Source: Pasteurellaceae bacterium
GTDB taxonomy: Bacteria > Pseudomonadota > Gammaproteobacteria > Enterobacterales > Pasteurellaceae
DNA: 30,415 nt
Direction: 5' to 3'
NCBI GenBank assembly: GCA_900756875.1
Contig: CAAELW010000065.1
Coordinates: forward strand, 1 to 30,415
This document shows positions 1 to 8,022 of this stretch, piece after piece. Each line of letters opens with the position of its first letter. Position 1 is the first letter of the stretch. Made by a program: the position numbers and the translations under genes. Under the pieces are notes generated by a model. The model was not told where the DNA came from and did not search any database. It saw only the letters and a list, made by a program, of their open reading frames with translations.

Positions 1-1
1 C

Positions 2-1813
2 CACATAAGCAAGACGGCGTTCTTCCTCCAAACGACCAGGTTCTTCAAATGAGCGGAAACTTGGGAATACGCCCTCTTCCACCCCAACCATAAATACGCG
101 CGGGAACTCCAAGCCTTTTGCAGAGTGTAAGGTCATCATTTCCACACAAGATTGATGCGGCGAAGCCTGCTCTTCTCCTGCTTCTAAAGAAGCATGAGTT
201 AAAAAGGCGGTAAGATCAGTCATATCCTCGGCTTCATCAGGTTTGATAAATTCTCGGGTTGCCGTCACCAATTCTTCTAAGTTTTCAATACGTACTTCAC
301 CTTTTTCGCCTTTTTCCTGTTTGTACATATCGTATAAGCCAGAATGTTTAATCACGAAATCAGTCTGGGCAAACAATGGCATTTCAGCCGTATCCACCTG
401 TAAAGAATTAATTAACTCTTGGAAACGCAATAATGCAGTTGAAGCACGCCCCGTTAGCATATTTTCTTGTGTGGCTACTTGAACAGCTTGCCATAAGGTA
501 ATTTTACGTTCACGAGTTAAATTTCGTAATACATCTAAAGTACGATCGCCAATACCACGTGTAGGCGTATTAATCACTCGCTCAAATGCCGCATCATCTT
601 GACGATTATTAATTAAACGTAAATATGCCAACGCATCTTTAATTTCTTGGCGCTCGAAGAATCGCATCCCGCCATAAATCCGGTAAGGAATTTGGCAACG
701 AATCAAGGCTTCTTCAATAACACGAGATTGGCTATTACTACGATATAAAACAGCACAATCATCTAATTTTCCACCGTCATCTACCCAGTTTTGGATTTGA
801 GATGCCACGAATTTCGCTTCATCTAACTCATTAAACGCGGCATAAATACCCACTGGCTCACCCATTTCACCGTCGGTCCATAAATTTTTACCGAGGCGAT
901 CACTATTATTCGAAATAAGTTGGTTGGCACTTTTCAGAATATTGCCGGTAGAACGATAATTTTGCTCCAAACGAATAGTTTCAGCGTTGAAATCTTTTAG
1001 GAATTTTTGAATATTTTCGACTTGTGCCCCACGCCACCCATAAATGGATTGGTCATCATCGCCCACAATCATCACTTTGCCCGTATTGCCGGCAAGAATT
1101 TTGATCCAGGCATATTGGATTTTATTGGTATCTTGAAACTCATCCACCAAAATGTGCTGAAAACGTTGCTGATAGCGTTGCAAAATCACAGGCTTTTTAG
1201 CAAATAATTCATACGCACGAATTAACAATTCAGCAAAATCCACCAAGCCCGCACGATCACAAGTATCTTGATAAATTTGGTAAATCTTAATCCACTCTTT
1301 TTCCTGACGATCGCCAAAATCATTAATATCTTGCGGTCTTAAACCTTCATCTTTTTTATTATTGATATACCAGCACGCTTGTTTCGGCGGAAACGCTTTA
1401 TCATCATAATTGTGTAATTTCATCAAGCGTTTTACTAAACGAAGTTGGTCTTCAGAATCCAAAATTTGGAAATCTTGTGGCAAGTTCACATCTAAATGGT
1501 GAGCGCGTAATAATCGATGGGCAATGCTATGGAATGTCCCAATCCACATACCAAATAAATTGGGTTGAGCGTGTTTAGATAAGGTATCTTGAATACGATG
1601 ACGCATTTCAGCAGCGGCTTTATTGGTGAAGGTTACTGCCATAATGCTGCCTTCAGAAATATTTTCTACGGCAATCAACCAGGCAATACGGTGAGTCAGT
1701 ACGCGAGTTTTACCACTTCCAGCACCGGCAAGCACAAGGTAGTTGCCAAGCGGTGCAGCCACTGCTTCACGTTGTTTATCATTCAAGCCATCAAGTAATT
1801 CTGAAATATCCAT
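2..1813 (-). CDS. uvrD: DNA helicase II UvrD, C-terminus cut off by window edge
   Basis: Superfamily 1 3'-5' DNA helicase used in nucleotide excision repair, where it removes the incised oligonucleotide and UvrC, and in mismatch repair. Reading the minus strand from the ATG at 1813-1811 gives 604 uninterrupted codons before the window ends; the full protein is usually about 720-730 residues, so the C-terminal sixth is missing. Visible motifs are the Walker A sequence AGAGSGKT (about residues 29-36), TFTNKAAAEM (61-70), the Walker B/motif II DEFQDTN (224-230) and GDDDQSIYGWRGA (251-263). A later TLHSAKGLEF motif lies near the visible end. No frameshift was seen. It is divergent from the AfuA-like gene, with 148 bases between the two starts. 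The identification is firm; only the tail is unseen. Confidence 0.95.
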   Translation of the reverse strand, partial: MDISELLDGLNDKQREAVAAPLGNYLVLAGAGSGKTRVLTHRIAWLIAVENISEGSIMAVTFTNKAAAEMRHRIQDTLSKHAQPNLFGMWIGTFHSIAHRLLRAHHLDVNLPQDFQILDSEDQLRLVKRLMKLHNYDDKAFPPKQACWYINNKKDEGLRPQDINDFGDRQEKEWIKIYQIYQDTCDRAGLVDFAELLIRAYELFAKKPVILQRYQQRFQHILVDEFQDTNKIQYAWIKILAGNTGKVMIVGDDDQSIYGWRGAQVENIQKFLKDFNAETIRLEQNYRSTGNILKSANQLISNNSDRLGKNLWTDGEMGEPVGIYAAFNELDEAKFVASQIQNWVDDGGKLDDCAVLYRSNSQSRVIEEALIRCQIPYRIYGGMRFFERQEIKDALAYLRLINNRQDDAAFERVINTPTRGIGDRTLDVLRNLTRERKITLWQAVQVATQENMLTGRASTALLRFQELINSLQVDTAEMPLFAQTDFVIKHSGLYDMYKQEKGEKGEVRIENLEELVTATREFIKPDEAEDMTDLTAFLTHASLEAGEEQASPHQSCVEMMTLHSAKGLEFPRVFMVGVEEGVFPSFRSFEEPGRLEEERRLAYV

Positions 1814-1884
1814 TGCTCTTATTTTAATCTGGTTAAATTTACAGGGGATTATAGTGGGAATTATGCGTTTAAACAATCCCAATA

Positions 1885-1913
1885 TTTACAAATTTCCTCC
1901 GCCCGCTTATATT
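1885..1913 (+). promoter_or_regulatory. Predicted sigma70 promoter of the AfuA-like gene
   Basis: A TTTACA -35 box (1885-1890) and a TATATT -10 box (1908-1913) are separated by exactly 17 bases, so transcription should start near 1920, about 40 bases before the ATG. A strong ribosome binding site AAGGAG lies at 1951-1956. I found no convincing Fur box here, unlike the hitA promoter further along. A weak inverted repeat, CAATAT (1916-1921) with ATATTG (1936-1941), lies just downstream and could be an operator, but A+T-rich chance is equally likely. Confidence 0.6.
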
Positions 1914-1961
1914 AGCAATATCAAATAATTACTAAATATTGACGAAGAAAAAGGAGACATA

Positions 1962-2993
1962 ATGTCAATAAAAACCACATTAAAATTAACCGCACTTTCA
2001 GCCCTAACCGCTCTCGCGTACACTTCTCACGCACAGGCTGAAGGTAAACTCACCGTATATTGCAGTGTACAAAATGTAGTATGCGAAAAAGTCACGCAAG
2101 CCTTTAGTAAAAAATACAATGTAGATGCACAATTTGTACGTAATAGTACAGGCGTCGTATTAGGCAAAATTAAAGCTGAAAAAGAAAACCCACAAGCTGA
2201 TTTCTGGTTTGGTGGCACCATTGAGCCGCATCTCCAAGCAGCTGAATTAGGCTTACTTGAACCCTATCGTTCCCCATTACAAAAAGATATCATGCCGCAG
2301 TTTAAATCTTTAATGGATCAACGCGGCAATTTCACCTCAGTTATTTACTTAATGGAACTAGGCATCGGGGTCAATACTAAAAAATTGAAAGAATTGAATA
2401 TTCCTGCGCCAAAATGTTATGCAGATCTGATAAAACCAGAATATCAAGGCCAAATTCAATATCCGGATCCACGTGTTTCGGGTACGGGTTATTCACTTAT
2501 CAGTACCTTTTCCACATTATGGGGAGAAGAAAAAGCTTTCGATTATTTGAAAAAATTAGAATCCAATCTCATGCAACATACCAAAACAGGTCTTGCGAGC
2601 AACTATTTGGCTAACGGTACCGTGGCGATTGATTTAGGTTTTATGTTGGTTTACCCGCGTGAGAAGAAAAATGGTGCGCCTGTTGAAGGCATTTTACCAT
2701 GCGAAGGCGTAGGCTATTCTTTAGGCGGCGCTAGCATTATTAAAGGAGCAAGAAACCTCGATAATGCTAAACTGTTTATGGATTTTGTGCTAAGTAAAGA
2801 AGCACAAGAAATTCCGTGGCGAGAATCAGACTCTTATCAACTTCCAACCAATATTCATGCTGAACCTGCGACAGGCTTCGTGCCGGCTAGCAAATTAAAA
2901 CTGGTGGATATTGATTTTATGAAATTTGGTACAGATCAAGAAGACAGAAGGTTAATAGAACGATGGGTTTTGGATGTTAAGAAGGTAAATTAA
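1962..2993 (+). CDS. AfuA-family periplasmic substrate-binding protein (orphan)
   Basis: Periplasmic receptor of an ABC importer, 343 residues, matching the family that includes Actinobacillus AfuA and 2-aminoethylphosphonate-type receptors. A Sec signal peptide ends at about SHAQA (residues 22-26). The mature protein has two likely disulfide pairs, C34/C41 and C152/C247. Family signatures are ADFWFGGTIEPHLQAAE (79-95), SGTGYS (173-178), QHTKTG (205-210) and PCEGVGYSLGGASIIKGARN (246-265). AfuA itself was first called a ferric receptor but is now known to bind sugar phosphates, so the ligand cannot be assigned from the family name. No permease or ATPase gene follows; the next gene is a nuclease-like protein 55 bases away with no terminator between. 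An uptake signal (1989-1997) lies inside the signal-peptide codons. The fold is sure; the ligand is unknown. Confidence 0.85.
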   Translation: MSIKTTLKLTALSALTALAYTSHAQAEGKLTVYCSVQNVVCEKVTQAFSKKYNVDAQFVRNSTGVVLGKIKAEKENPQADFWFGGTIEPHLQAAELGLLEPYRSPLQKDIMPQFKSLMDQRGNFTSVIYLMELGIGVNTKKLKELNIPAPKCYADLIKPEYQGQIQYPDPRVSGTGYSLISTFSTLWGEEKAFDYLKKLESNLMQHTKTGLASNYLANGTVAIDLGFMLVYPREKKNGAPVEGILPCEGVGYSLGGASIIKGARNLDNAKLFMDFVLSKEAQEIPWRESDSYQLPTNIHAEPATGFVPASKLKLVDIDFMKFGTDQEDRRLIERWVLDVKKVN

Positions 2994-3048
2994 CATCTAC
3001 CTTATAAAATAATATGAAAAAAGATAATAATATAATTAGAGAAAATAT

Positions 3049-3855
3049 ATGAAACATGAAATTAAAAAATTTTCACCTGAAGTATGTAAAGCATTAAAAT
3101 TCTATGTTTATCGTCTAGTTGATCCACGAAATAGTGAAACTTTTTATGTAGGAAAAGGGAAAGATAATCGAGTTTTTCAACATGTACAAACAGCCGTTCA
3201 ATATGATAAAGAAATCGACGGTAAAGAAAAACAAGATGAGATATCCTTAAAATACACGAGAATTCGAGATATTCACCGTGCCGGATTAGAAGTTATTCAT
3301 ATTATTCACCGTCACAGTATGTCAAGTGAAGTAGCATATTCAGTTGAGGGAGCCTTAATTGATGCTTACCCAGGTTTATCTAATATACAAGGTGGGCATG
3401 AAAATGATGAATATGGTGTAATGAATACATTTCAAATTGAAGAATTATACAATGCCCCTAAGGCCGAATTTGATGAAGAAGATAAATGTCTTATTATCAG
3501 TATAAATCGTTCAATATCACAAGGATCTATTTACGATGCTATTCGTTTAGCTTGGAGACTTGATGTTGAAAGAGCAAAACAAGCTAAATATATTTTAGCA
3601 GTAGAAAAAGGTTTGATTATAGGAGTATTAATTGCTTATCAATGGAGCCTAGCTACAAAAGAAAATTTTCCAGAGTTACAGCAAAGCTTCGAAGATAGAT
3701 ATGGATTTACTGGAAAATTATTAGATTTAAGTGATCCAGAAGATAAGGATCACCACGATATTATCAAAAAATATATTCGTAAACGACTACATCGAAAACG
3801 CGGTGAGAGCAACCCTGTTAAATATGCATATAAGAAATCTAAAATCAAAAAATAA
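3049..3855 (+). CDS. LEM-3-like GIY-YIG domain protein with uncharacterised C-terminal region
   Basis: A 268-residue predicted cytoplasmic protein with no signal peptide or membrane segment. Residues about 17-112 fit a GIY-YIG nuclease domain of the LEM-3/COG3680 type: FYVYRLVDP (18-26), TFYVGKGKDNRVFQH (31-45, with Y33, G35 and R41) and VEGALIDAY (99-107, E100 the likely metal ligand). Residues about 146-260 form a second region with YDAIRLAWRLDVERA (162-176), YILAVEKGLIIGV (181-193), RYGFTGKLL (217-225) and a basic tail containing ESNPVKYAY (253-261). I recall this layout in other uncharacterised bacterial proteins but know no function. The gene is visibly richer in A+T than its neighbours (about one third G+C in a line tallied), contains no uptake signal, and has only a weak ribosome binding site. 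Its stop codon abuts the fdhD stop. It may be co-transcribed with the AfuA-like gene. Recent acquisition is an inference. Confidence 0.75.
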   Translation: MKHEIKKFSPEVCKALKFYVYRLVDPRNSETFYVGKGKDNRVFQHVQTAVQYDKEIDGKEKQDEISLKYTRIRDIHRAGLEVIHIIHRHSMSSEVAYSVEGALIDAYPGLSNIQGGHENDEYGVMNTFQIEELYNAPKAEFDEEDKCLIISINRSISQGSIYDAIRLAWRLDVERAKQAKYILAVEKGLIIGVLIAYQWSLATKENFPELQQSFEDRYGFTGKLLDLSDPEDKDHHDIIKKYIRKRLHRKRGESNPVKYAYKKSKIKK

Positions 3856-4662
3856 TTACAGATTCAATCGCTCTTTCCCCGCATAGATATTGGCTTTTCC
3901 TGGGCGAGCAAAGCCGATAAGGGAGAGATTATGTTGTTCAGCCATATTGACAGCAAGATCTGTCGCAGCAGAAATCGCAACAAGTAACTCGATGCCACAA
4001 GCCACCGATTTTTGAACCATTTCATAGCTGGCTCGACTTGAAACAAGCACGAATCCTTGTGGCTGATTTTGTTTAGCATGCCAGCCGATTAATTTATCTA
4101 GCGCCACATGTCGCCCGACATCTTCTCGAATCGCCAGTAAATTACCATACAAATCAAAAAAGGCAGCGGCATGTGTCGCTCCTGTTTCTTTCCCGAGTTC
4201 TTGATTAGCTTGTAATTGTTCTAAACAGCCATCTAATAAATTTAAATTAAATTGGAAAGTGCGGTCTAATTTCGGCAACTTTTTATAGACTTGCGAAATT
4301 TGTTCTGTGCCGCAAATGCCGCATCCTGTTCTACCTGTTAATGTGCGGCGATGATCTTTTAATGCCACAAATTGACGGCTAGATAATTCAATTTGCACTT
4401 CAATGCCATTGCATACTTCCACCACATCAATGCCATAAATATCCGCTTTTTTCTCAATAATGCCTTCCGCTAATGAAAAGCCTAAAGCAAAATCCTCTAA
4501 ATCTTGGGGCGAGCACATCATGACGGTATGCGCAATACCATTATAGACAAGAGAAACAGGGACTTCCGCAGCTAGACTATCTTGTTTTTCAATGAAAAGT
4601 GCGGTCGGATTTTCAGATGTTTTTTTAAAAAAATTAATTGTTTTTTGGATTATCCAGTGCAT
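3856..4662 (-). CDS. fdhD: Formate dehydrogenase accessory sulfurtransferase FdhD
   Basis: FdhD passes sulfur from the cysteine desulfurase IscS to the molybdenum bis-MGD cofactor, which formate dehydrogenases need for activity. The 268-residue protein has the essential CxxC motif in [10 protein letters not shown] (C114 and C117) and the conserved [12 protein letters not shown] segment (179-190). Length agrees with the family (about 270-280). It is cytoplasmic and divergent from fdnG, the enzyme it serves, across a 275-base regulatory region. Two uptake signals (4257-4265 and 4597-4605) lie inside the reading frame; the second encodes part of the variable N-terminus. The stop codon directly touches the stop of the convergent GIY-YIG gene with no terminator between. 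The first ATG was taken as the start; no strong Shine-Dalgarno sequence decides it. Confidence 0.95.
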   Translation of the reverse strand: MHWIIQKTINFFKKTSENPTALFIEKQDSLAAEVPVSLVYNGIAHTVMMCSPQDLEDFALGFSLAEGIIEKKADIYGIDVVEVCNGIEVQIELSSRQFVALKDHRRTLTGRTGCGICGTEQISQVYKKLPKLDRTFQFNLNLLDGCLEQLQANQELGKETGATHAAAFFDLYGNLLAIREDVGRHVALDKLIGWHAKQNQPQGFVLVSSRASYEMVQKSVACGIELLVAISAATDLAVNMAEQHNLSLIGFARPGKANIYAGKERLNL

Positions 4663-4727
4663 TATTTTTTCCCAATAAAATGACTGCTGTAAAAATGTTA
4701 CTTTTTTTTAACAAAAAATGTTTATTT

Positions 4728-4743
4728 TGTGATCTAGCTCAAG
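4728..4743. promoter_or_regulatory. FNR/CRP-like dyad in the fdhD-fdnG divergent region
   Basis: GTGAT-CTAG-CTCAA at 4729-4742 matches the FNR consensus TTGAT-N4-ATCAA at 8 of 10 positions. The overlapping TGTGA (4728-4732) plus TCAAG (4739-4743) also resembles a CRP site with one good half. It lies 67 bases upstream of the fdhD start and well upstream of the fdnG promoter. Which protein binds, and for which gene, cannot be read from sequence. Confidence 0.4.
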
Positions 4744-4856
4744 TTTTAAAGCGATTATAACAAGTTTTGATTATAGATTTTCGGTTAAAAAATAGTTAAA
4801 ATCGACTCCGTTTAAATTGGTCATTGTTATAATCAATTTAATGGTTGATGCGTTAT

Positions 4857-4896
4857 TTTAACGAAATCAAATAAATTATCTATACGAATTTATACT
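4857..4896 (+). promoter_or_regulatory. Predicted FNR-activated promoter of fdnG
   Basis: TTTAA-CGAA-ATCAA (4857-4870) matches the FNR consensus at 8 of 10 positions, with a perfect right half. A TATACT -10 box follows at 4891-4896. If transcription starts near 4905, the FNR site is centred at about -41.5, the classic class II activator position. There is no good -35 box (CAAATA), which fits activator dependence. A second palindrome CGTTA-TTT-TAACG (4851-4863) overlaps the FNR site. Confidence 0.5.
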
Positions 4897-4908
4897 ATCG
4901 AAATATCT

Positions 4909-4924
4909 TAACGGTTCGCCGTTA
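4909..4924 (+). promoter_or_regulatory. UUCG-loop hairpin directly before the fdnG ribosome binding site
   Basis: TAACGG (4909-4914), loop TTCG (4915-4918) and CCGTTA (4919-4924) form a perfect 6-bp stem with a UUCG tetraloop. Two bases later comes the Shine-Dalgarno sequence AAGGAG (4927-4932), then the ATG at 4938. The hairpin falls in the predicted 5' leader of the fdnG mRNA. It lacks a U-tract, so it is not a terminator. Confidence 0.55.
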
Positions 4925-4937
4925 TGAAGGAGTGATT

Positions 4938-7900
4938 ATGCAGGTCTCTAGACGTAAGTTCTTTAAGATCTGTGCAGGTGGTATGGCGGGGACGTCTGCG
5001 GCAATGTTGGGCTTTGCACCATCATCTGTTTTAGCGGCACCTCGTGAATACAAATTATTACGGGCTTTTGAATCCCGTAACACCTGTACATATTGTTCTG
5101 TAAGCTGTGGTATGTTGCTATATAGCACAGGTAAACCTTACGATTCCTTAAGCAGCCACACAGGTACCAATACCCGTTCTAAATTATTCCCCCTTGAAGG
5201 TGACCCAGACCATCCGGTAAGCCGTGGTGCGTTGTGTCCGAAAGGTGCGGGCGCGTTAGACTATGTTAATAGTGAAAGCCGTACATTATACCCTGAATAT
5301 CGAGCACCGGGTTCTGACAAATGGGTTCGTCTTTCTTGGGAAGAAGCAATCAAACGCATTTCTCGTTTATTAAAAGATGACCGTGATGCTAACTTTGTTG
5401 AAAAAGATGCAAGTGGCAAAACTGTTAACCGTTGGACTTCTACTGGTATTATGACCGCCTCCGCCATGAGCAACGAGGCCGCACTTCTTACTCATAAATG
5501 GGTGCGGATGTTGGGCATGGTGCCGATGTGTAACCAAGCGAATACTTGACACGGACCAACGGTAGCAAGTCTTGCTCCATCATTTGGTCGCGGTGCCATG
5601 ACAAACAACTGGGTTGACATCAAAAACGCCAATCTTATTATTGTTCAAGGTGGTAACCCTGCTGAAGCTCACCCTGTTGGCTTCCGTTGGGCGATCGAAG
5701 CGAAGAAAAACGGTGCGAAAATCATCGTGGTTGACCCTCGCTTTAACCGTACAGCTTCTGTAGCTGACCTTCATGCGCCAATTCGTTCCGGTTCTGATAT
5801 CGCATTCTTAATGGGTGTGATCCGTTACCTATTGGAAACGAACCAAATTCAACACGAATACGTTAAACACTATACCAATGCTTCATTCTTAGTTGATGAA
5901 GGCTTCAAATTCGAAGATGGTTTATTCGTAGGTTTTGATGAAGAAAAACGTGCTTACGATAAATCTAAATGGAACTACCAATTTGATGAAAATGGTAATG
6001 CTAAACGTGATATGACCTTACAAGATCCACGTTGTGTGATTAATATCTTGAAAGATCACGTTTCTCGCTATACCCCAGAAATGGTTGAACGTATCACCGG
6101 TGTTAAGCAAAAACTCTTCTTACAAATCTGTGAAGAAATTGGTAAAACCTCTGCACCGAATAAAACCATGACGCACTTATATGCGTTAGGCTTTACTGAG
6201 CACACAATCGGGACTCAAAATATTCGTTCAATGGCAATGATCCAATTACTCTTAGGTAATATGGGGATGCCAGGTGGCGGTATTAACGCATTACGTGGAC
6301 ACTCAAACGTACAAGGTACAACAGATATGGGCTTATTGCCGATGTCTTTACCGGGTTATATGCGTTTACCGAATGACAAAGATACGTCCTACGAGCAATA
6401 CATTAATGCGATCACGCCAAAAGATATCGTACCAAACCAAGTGAACTACTATCGTAATACCTCGAAATTCTTCGTCAGTATGATGAAAACGTTCTATGGT
6501 GATAAAGCCACCAAAGAAAATGGTTGGGGTTTCGATTTCTTACCAAAAGCAGACCGCTTATACGACCCTATCACTCATGTTAAGTTAATGAATGATGGCA
6601 AATTAAACGGTTGGATTTTACAAGGTTTCAACGTATTAAACTCATTACCGAACAAAAACAAAACTGTTGCAGGTATGAGTAAATTAAAATTCTTAATCGT
6701 GATGGATCCGCTTCAAACTGAATCTTCTGAATTCTGGAAAAACTTTGGTGAATCAAACAATGTGAATCCAGCAGATATTCAAACTGAAGTATTCCGTTTA
6801 CCAACCACCTGTTTCGCAGAAGAAGATGGTTCTATTGTTAACTCTGGTCGTTGGGCTCAATGGCACTGGAAAGGCTGTGACCAACCAGGTGAAGCGTTAC
6901 CAGATGTTGAAATTCTTTCTATGATTCGTGAAGAAATGCATCACCTTTATCAAAAAGAAGGTGGTCGTGGTATTGAATCTTTCGAAGCGATGACTTGGAA
7001 CTATGCTCAACCGCATTCACCAAGTTCTGTAGAATTAGCGAAAGAATTGAACGGGTACGCGCTTGCGGATCTTCTCGATGCAGATGGCAACGTCATGTAT
7101 AAAAAAGGTCAATTACTTAACGGATTCGCTCACTTACGTGATGACGGTACAACCTCTGCAGGTAACTGGTTATACGTAGGTCAATGGACTGAAAAAGGTA
7201 ACCAAACGGCAAACCGTGACAATTCTGACCCTTCAGGTTTAGGTTGTACATTAGGTTGGGGCTTCGCATGGCCGGCAAACCGTCGTATCCTTTACAGCCG
7301 TGCTTCACTTGATATTAACGGTAATCCTTGGGATAAACACCGTCAATTAATCAAATGGAACGGTAAAAACTGGAACTGGTTAGATGTAGCTGACTATGGC
7401 ACACAACCACCAGGTTCTGATGCAGGTCCATTTATTATGTCTGCAGAAGGTGTTGGGCGTCTATTCGCTGTAGATAAAATTGCGAATGGTCCTATGCCTG
7501 AACACTATGAACCAATTGAAAGTCCGATTGACACTAACCCACTACACCCAAGTGTCGTCTCTGATCCGACTGTTCGTATTTATAAAGAAGACCGTGAATT
7601 TATCGGTTCAAACAAAGATTTCCCTTATGTGGCAACCACTTATCGTTTGACCGAGCACTTCCACAGTTGGACGGCTCAATCTGCGTTAAATATCATCGCC
7701 CAACCACAACAATTCGTGGAAATTGGTGAGAAATTAGCAGCAGAAAAAGGCATCCAAAAAGGTGATATGGTGAAAATTACTTCTCGCCGTGGCTACATTA
7801 AAGCCGTCGCAGTCGTAACGAAACGTTTGAAAGATTTAGAAGTCGACGGACGTACCGTACACCATATAGGTCTTCCAATTCACTGGAACATGAAAGCCTT

Positions 7901-8021
7901 AAATGGTAAAGGTAACCGTGGTTTCTCCACCAATACCTTATCACCATCTTGGGGTGAAGCAGTCACTCAAACACCAGAATATAAAACATTCTTGGTAAAC
8001 ATTGAGAAAGCGGAGGCATAA
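4938..8021 (+). CDS. fdnG: Formate dehydrogenase-N type major subunit, selenoprotein
   Basis: Catalytic subunit that oxidises formate to CO2 at a molybdenum bis-MGD centre on the periplasmic side of the inner membrane. The gene reads 1027 residues from the ATG at 4938 to the TAA at 8019-8021 if the TGA at 5547-5549 is read as selenocysteine 204. The flanking protein [18 protein letters not shown] and the rest match E. coli FdnG/FdoG throughout. The N-terminus has a twin-arginine signal, SRRKFFK (residues 4-10). One 4Fe-4S cluster is bound by C50, C53, C57 and C100. His205 directly follows Sec, as in the family. AAGGAG five bases before ATG 4938 favours this start over the GTG at 4932. fdxH begins one base after the stop. 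The enzyme needs SelA, SelB, SelC and SelD, none of which is in this window. Confidence 0.96.
5547..5578 (+). promoter_or_regulatory. SECIS element directing selenocysteine at the fdnG TGA
   Basis: After TGA (5547-5549) the sequence can fold as GG (5561-5562), bulged T (5563), AGCAA (5564-5568), loop GTC (5569-5571), TTGCT (5572-5576) and CC (5577-5578). A perfect 5-bp upper stem, a loop containing GU and a single bulged U are the features SelB recognises in the E. coli fdhF and fdnG elements. This supports readthrough by selenocysteyl-tRNA rather than a nonsense mutation. Confidence 0.88.
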
Positions 8022-8022
8022 T

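Noticed and set aside
1814..1961. Fur box in front of the AfuA-like gene
   Set aside because: The A+T-rich stretch has no segment close to the 19-base Fur consensus; the best stretches are far weaker than the hitA site.
4823..4849. Further FNR sites among TTGTTATAATCAA and GGTTGAT before fdnG
   Set aside because: Only single half-sites match; the spacing or second half fails for each.
4932..5549. A short formate dehydrogenase fragment ending at TGA, as if fdnG were a pseudogene
   Set aside because: The TGA is at the family selenocysteine position, the frame continues for over 800 matching residues, and a SECIS hairpin follows.
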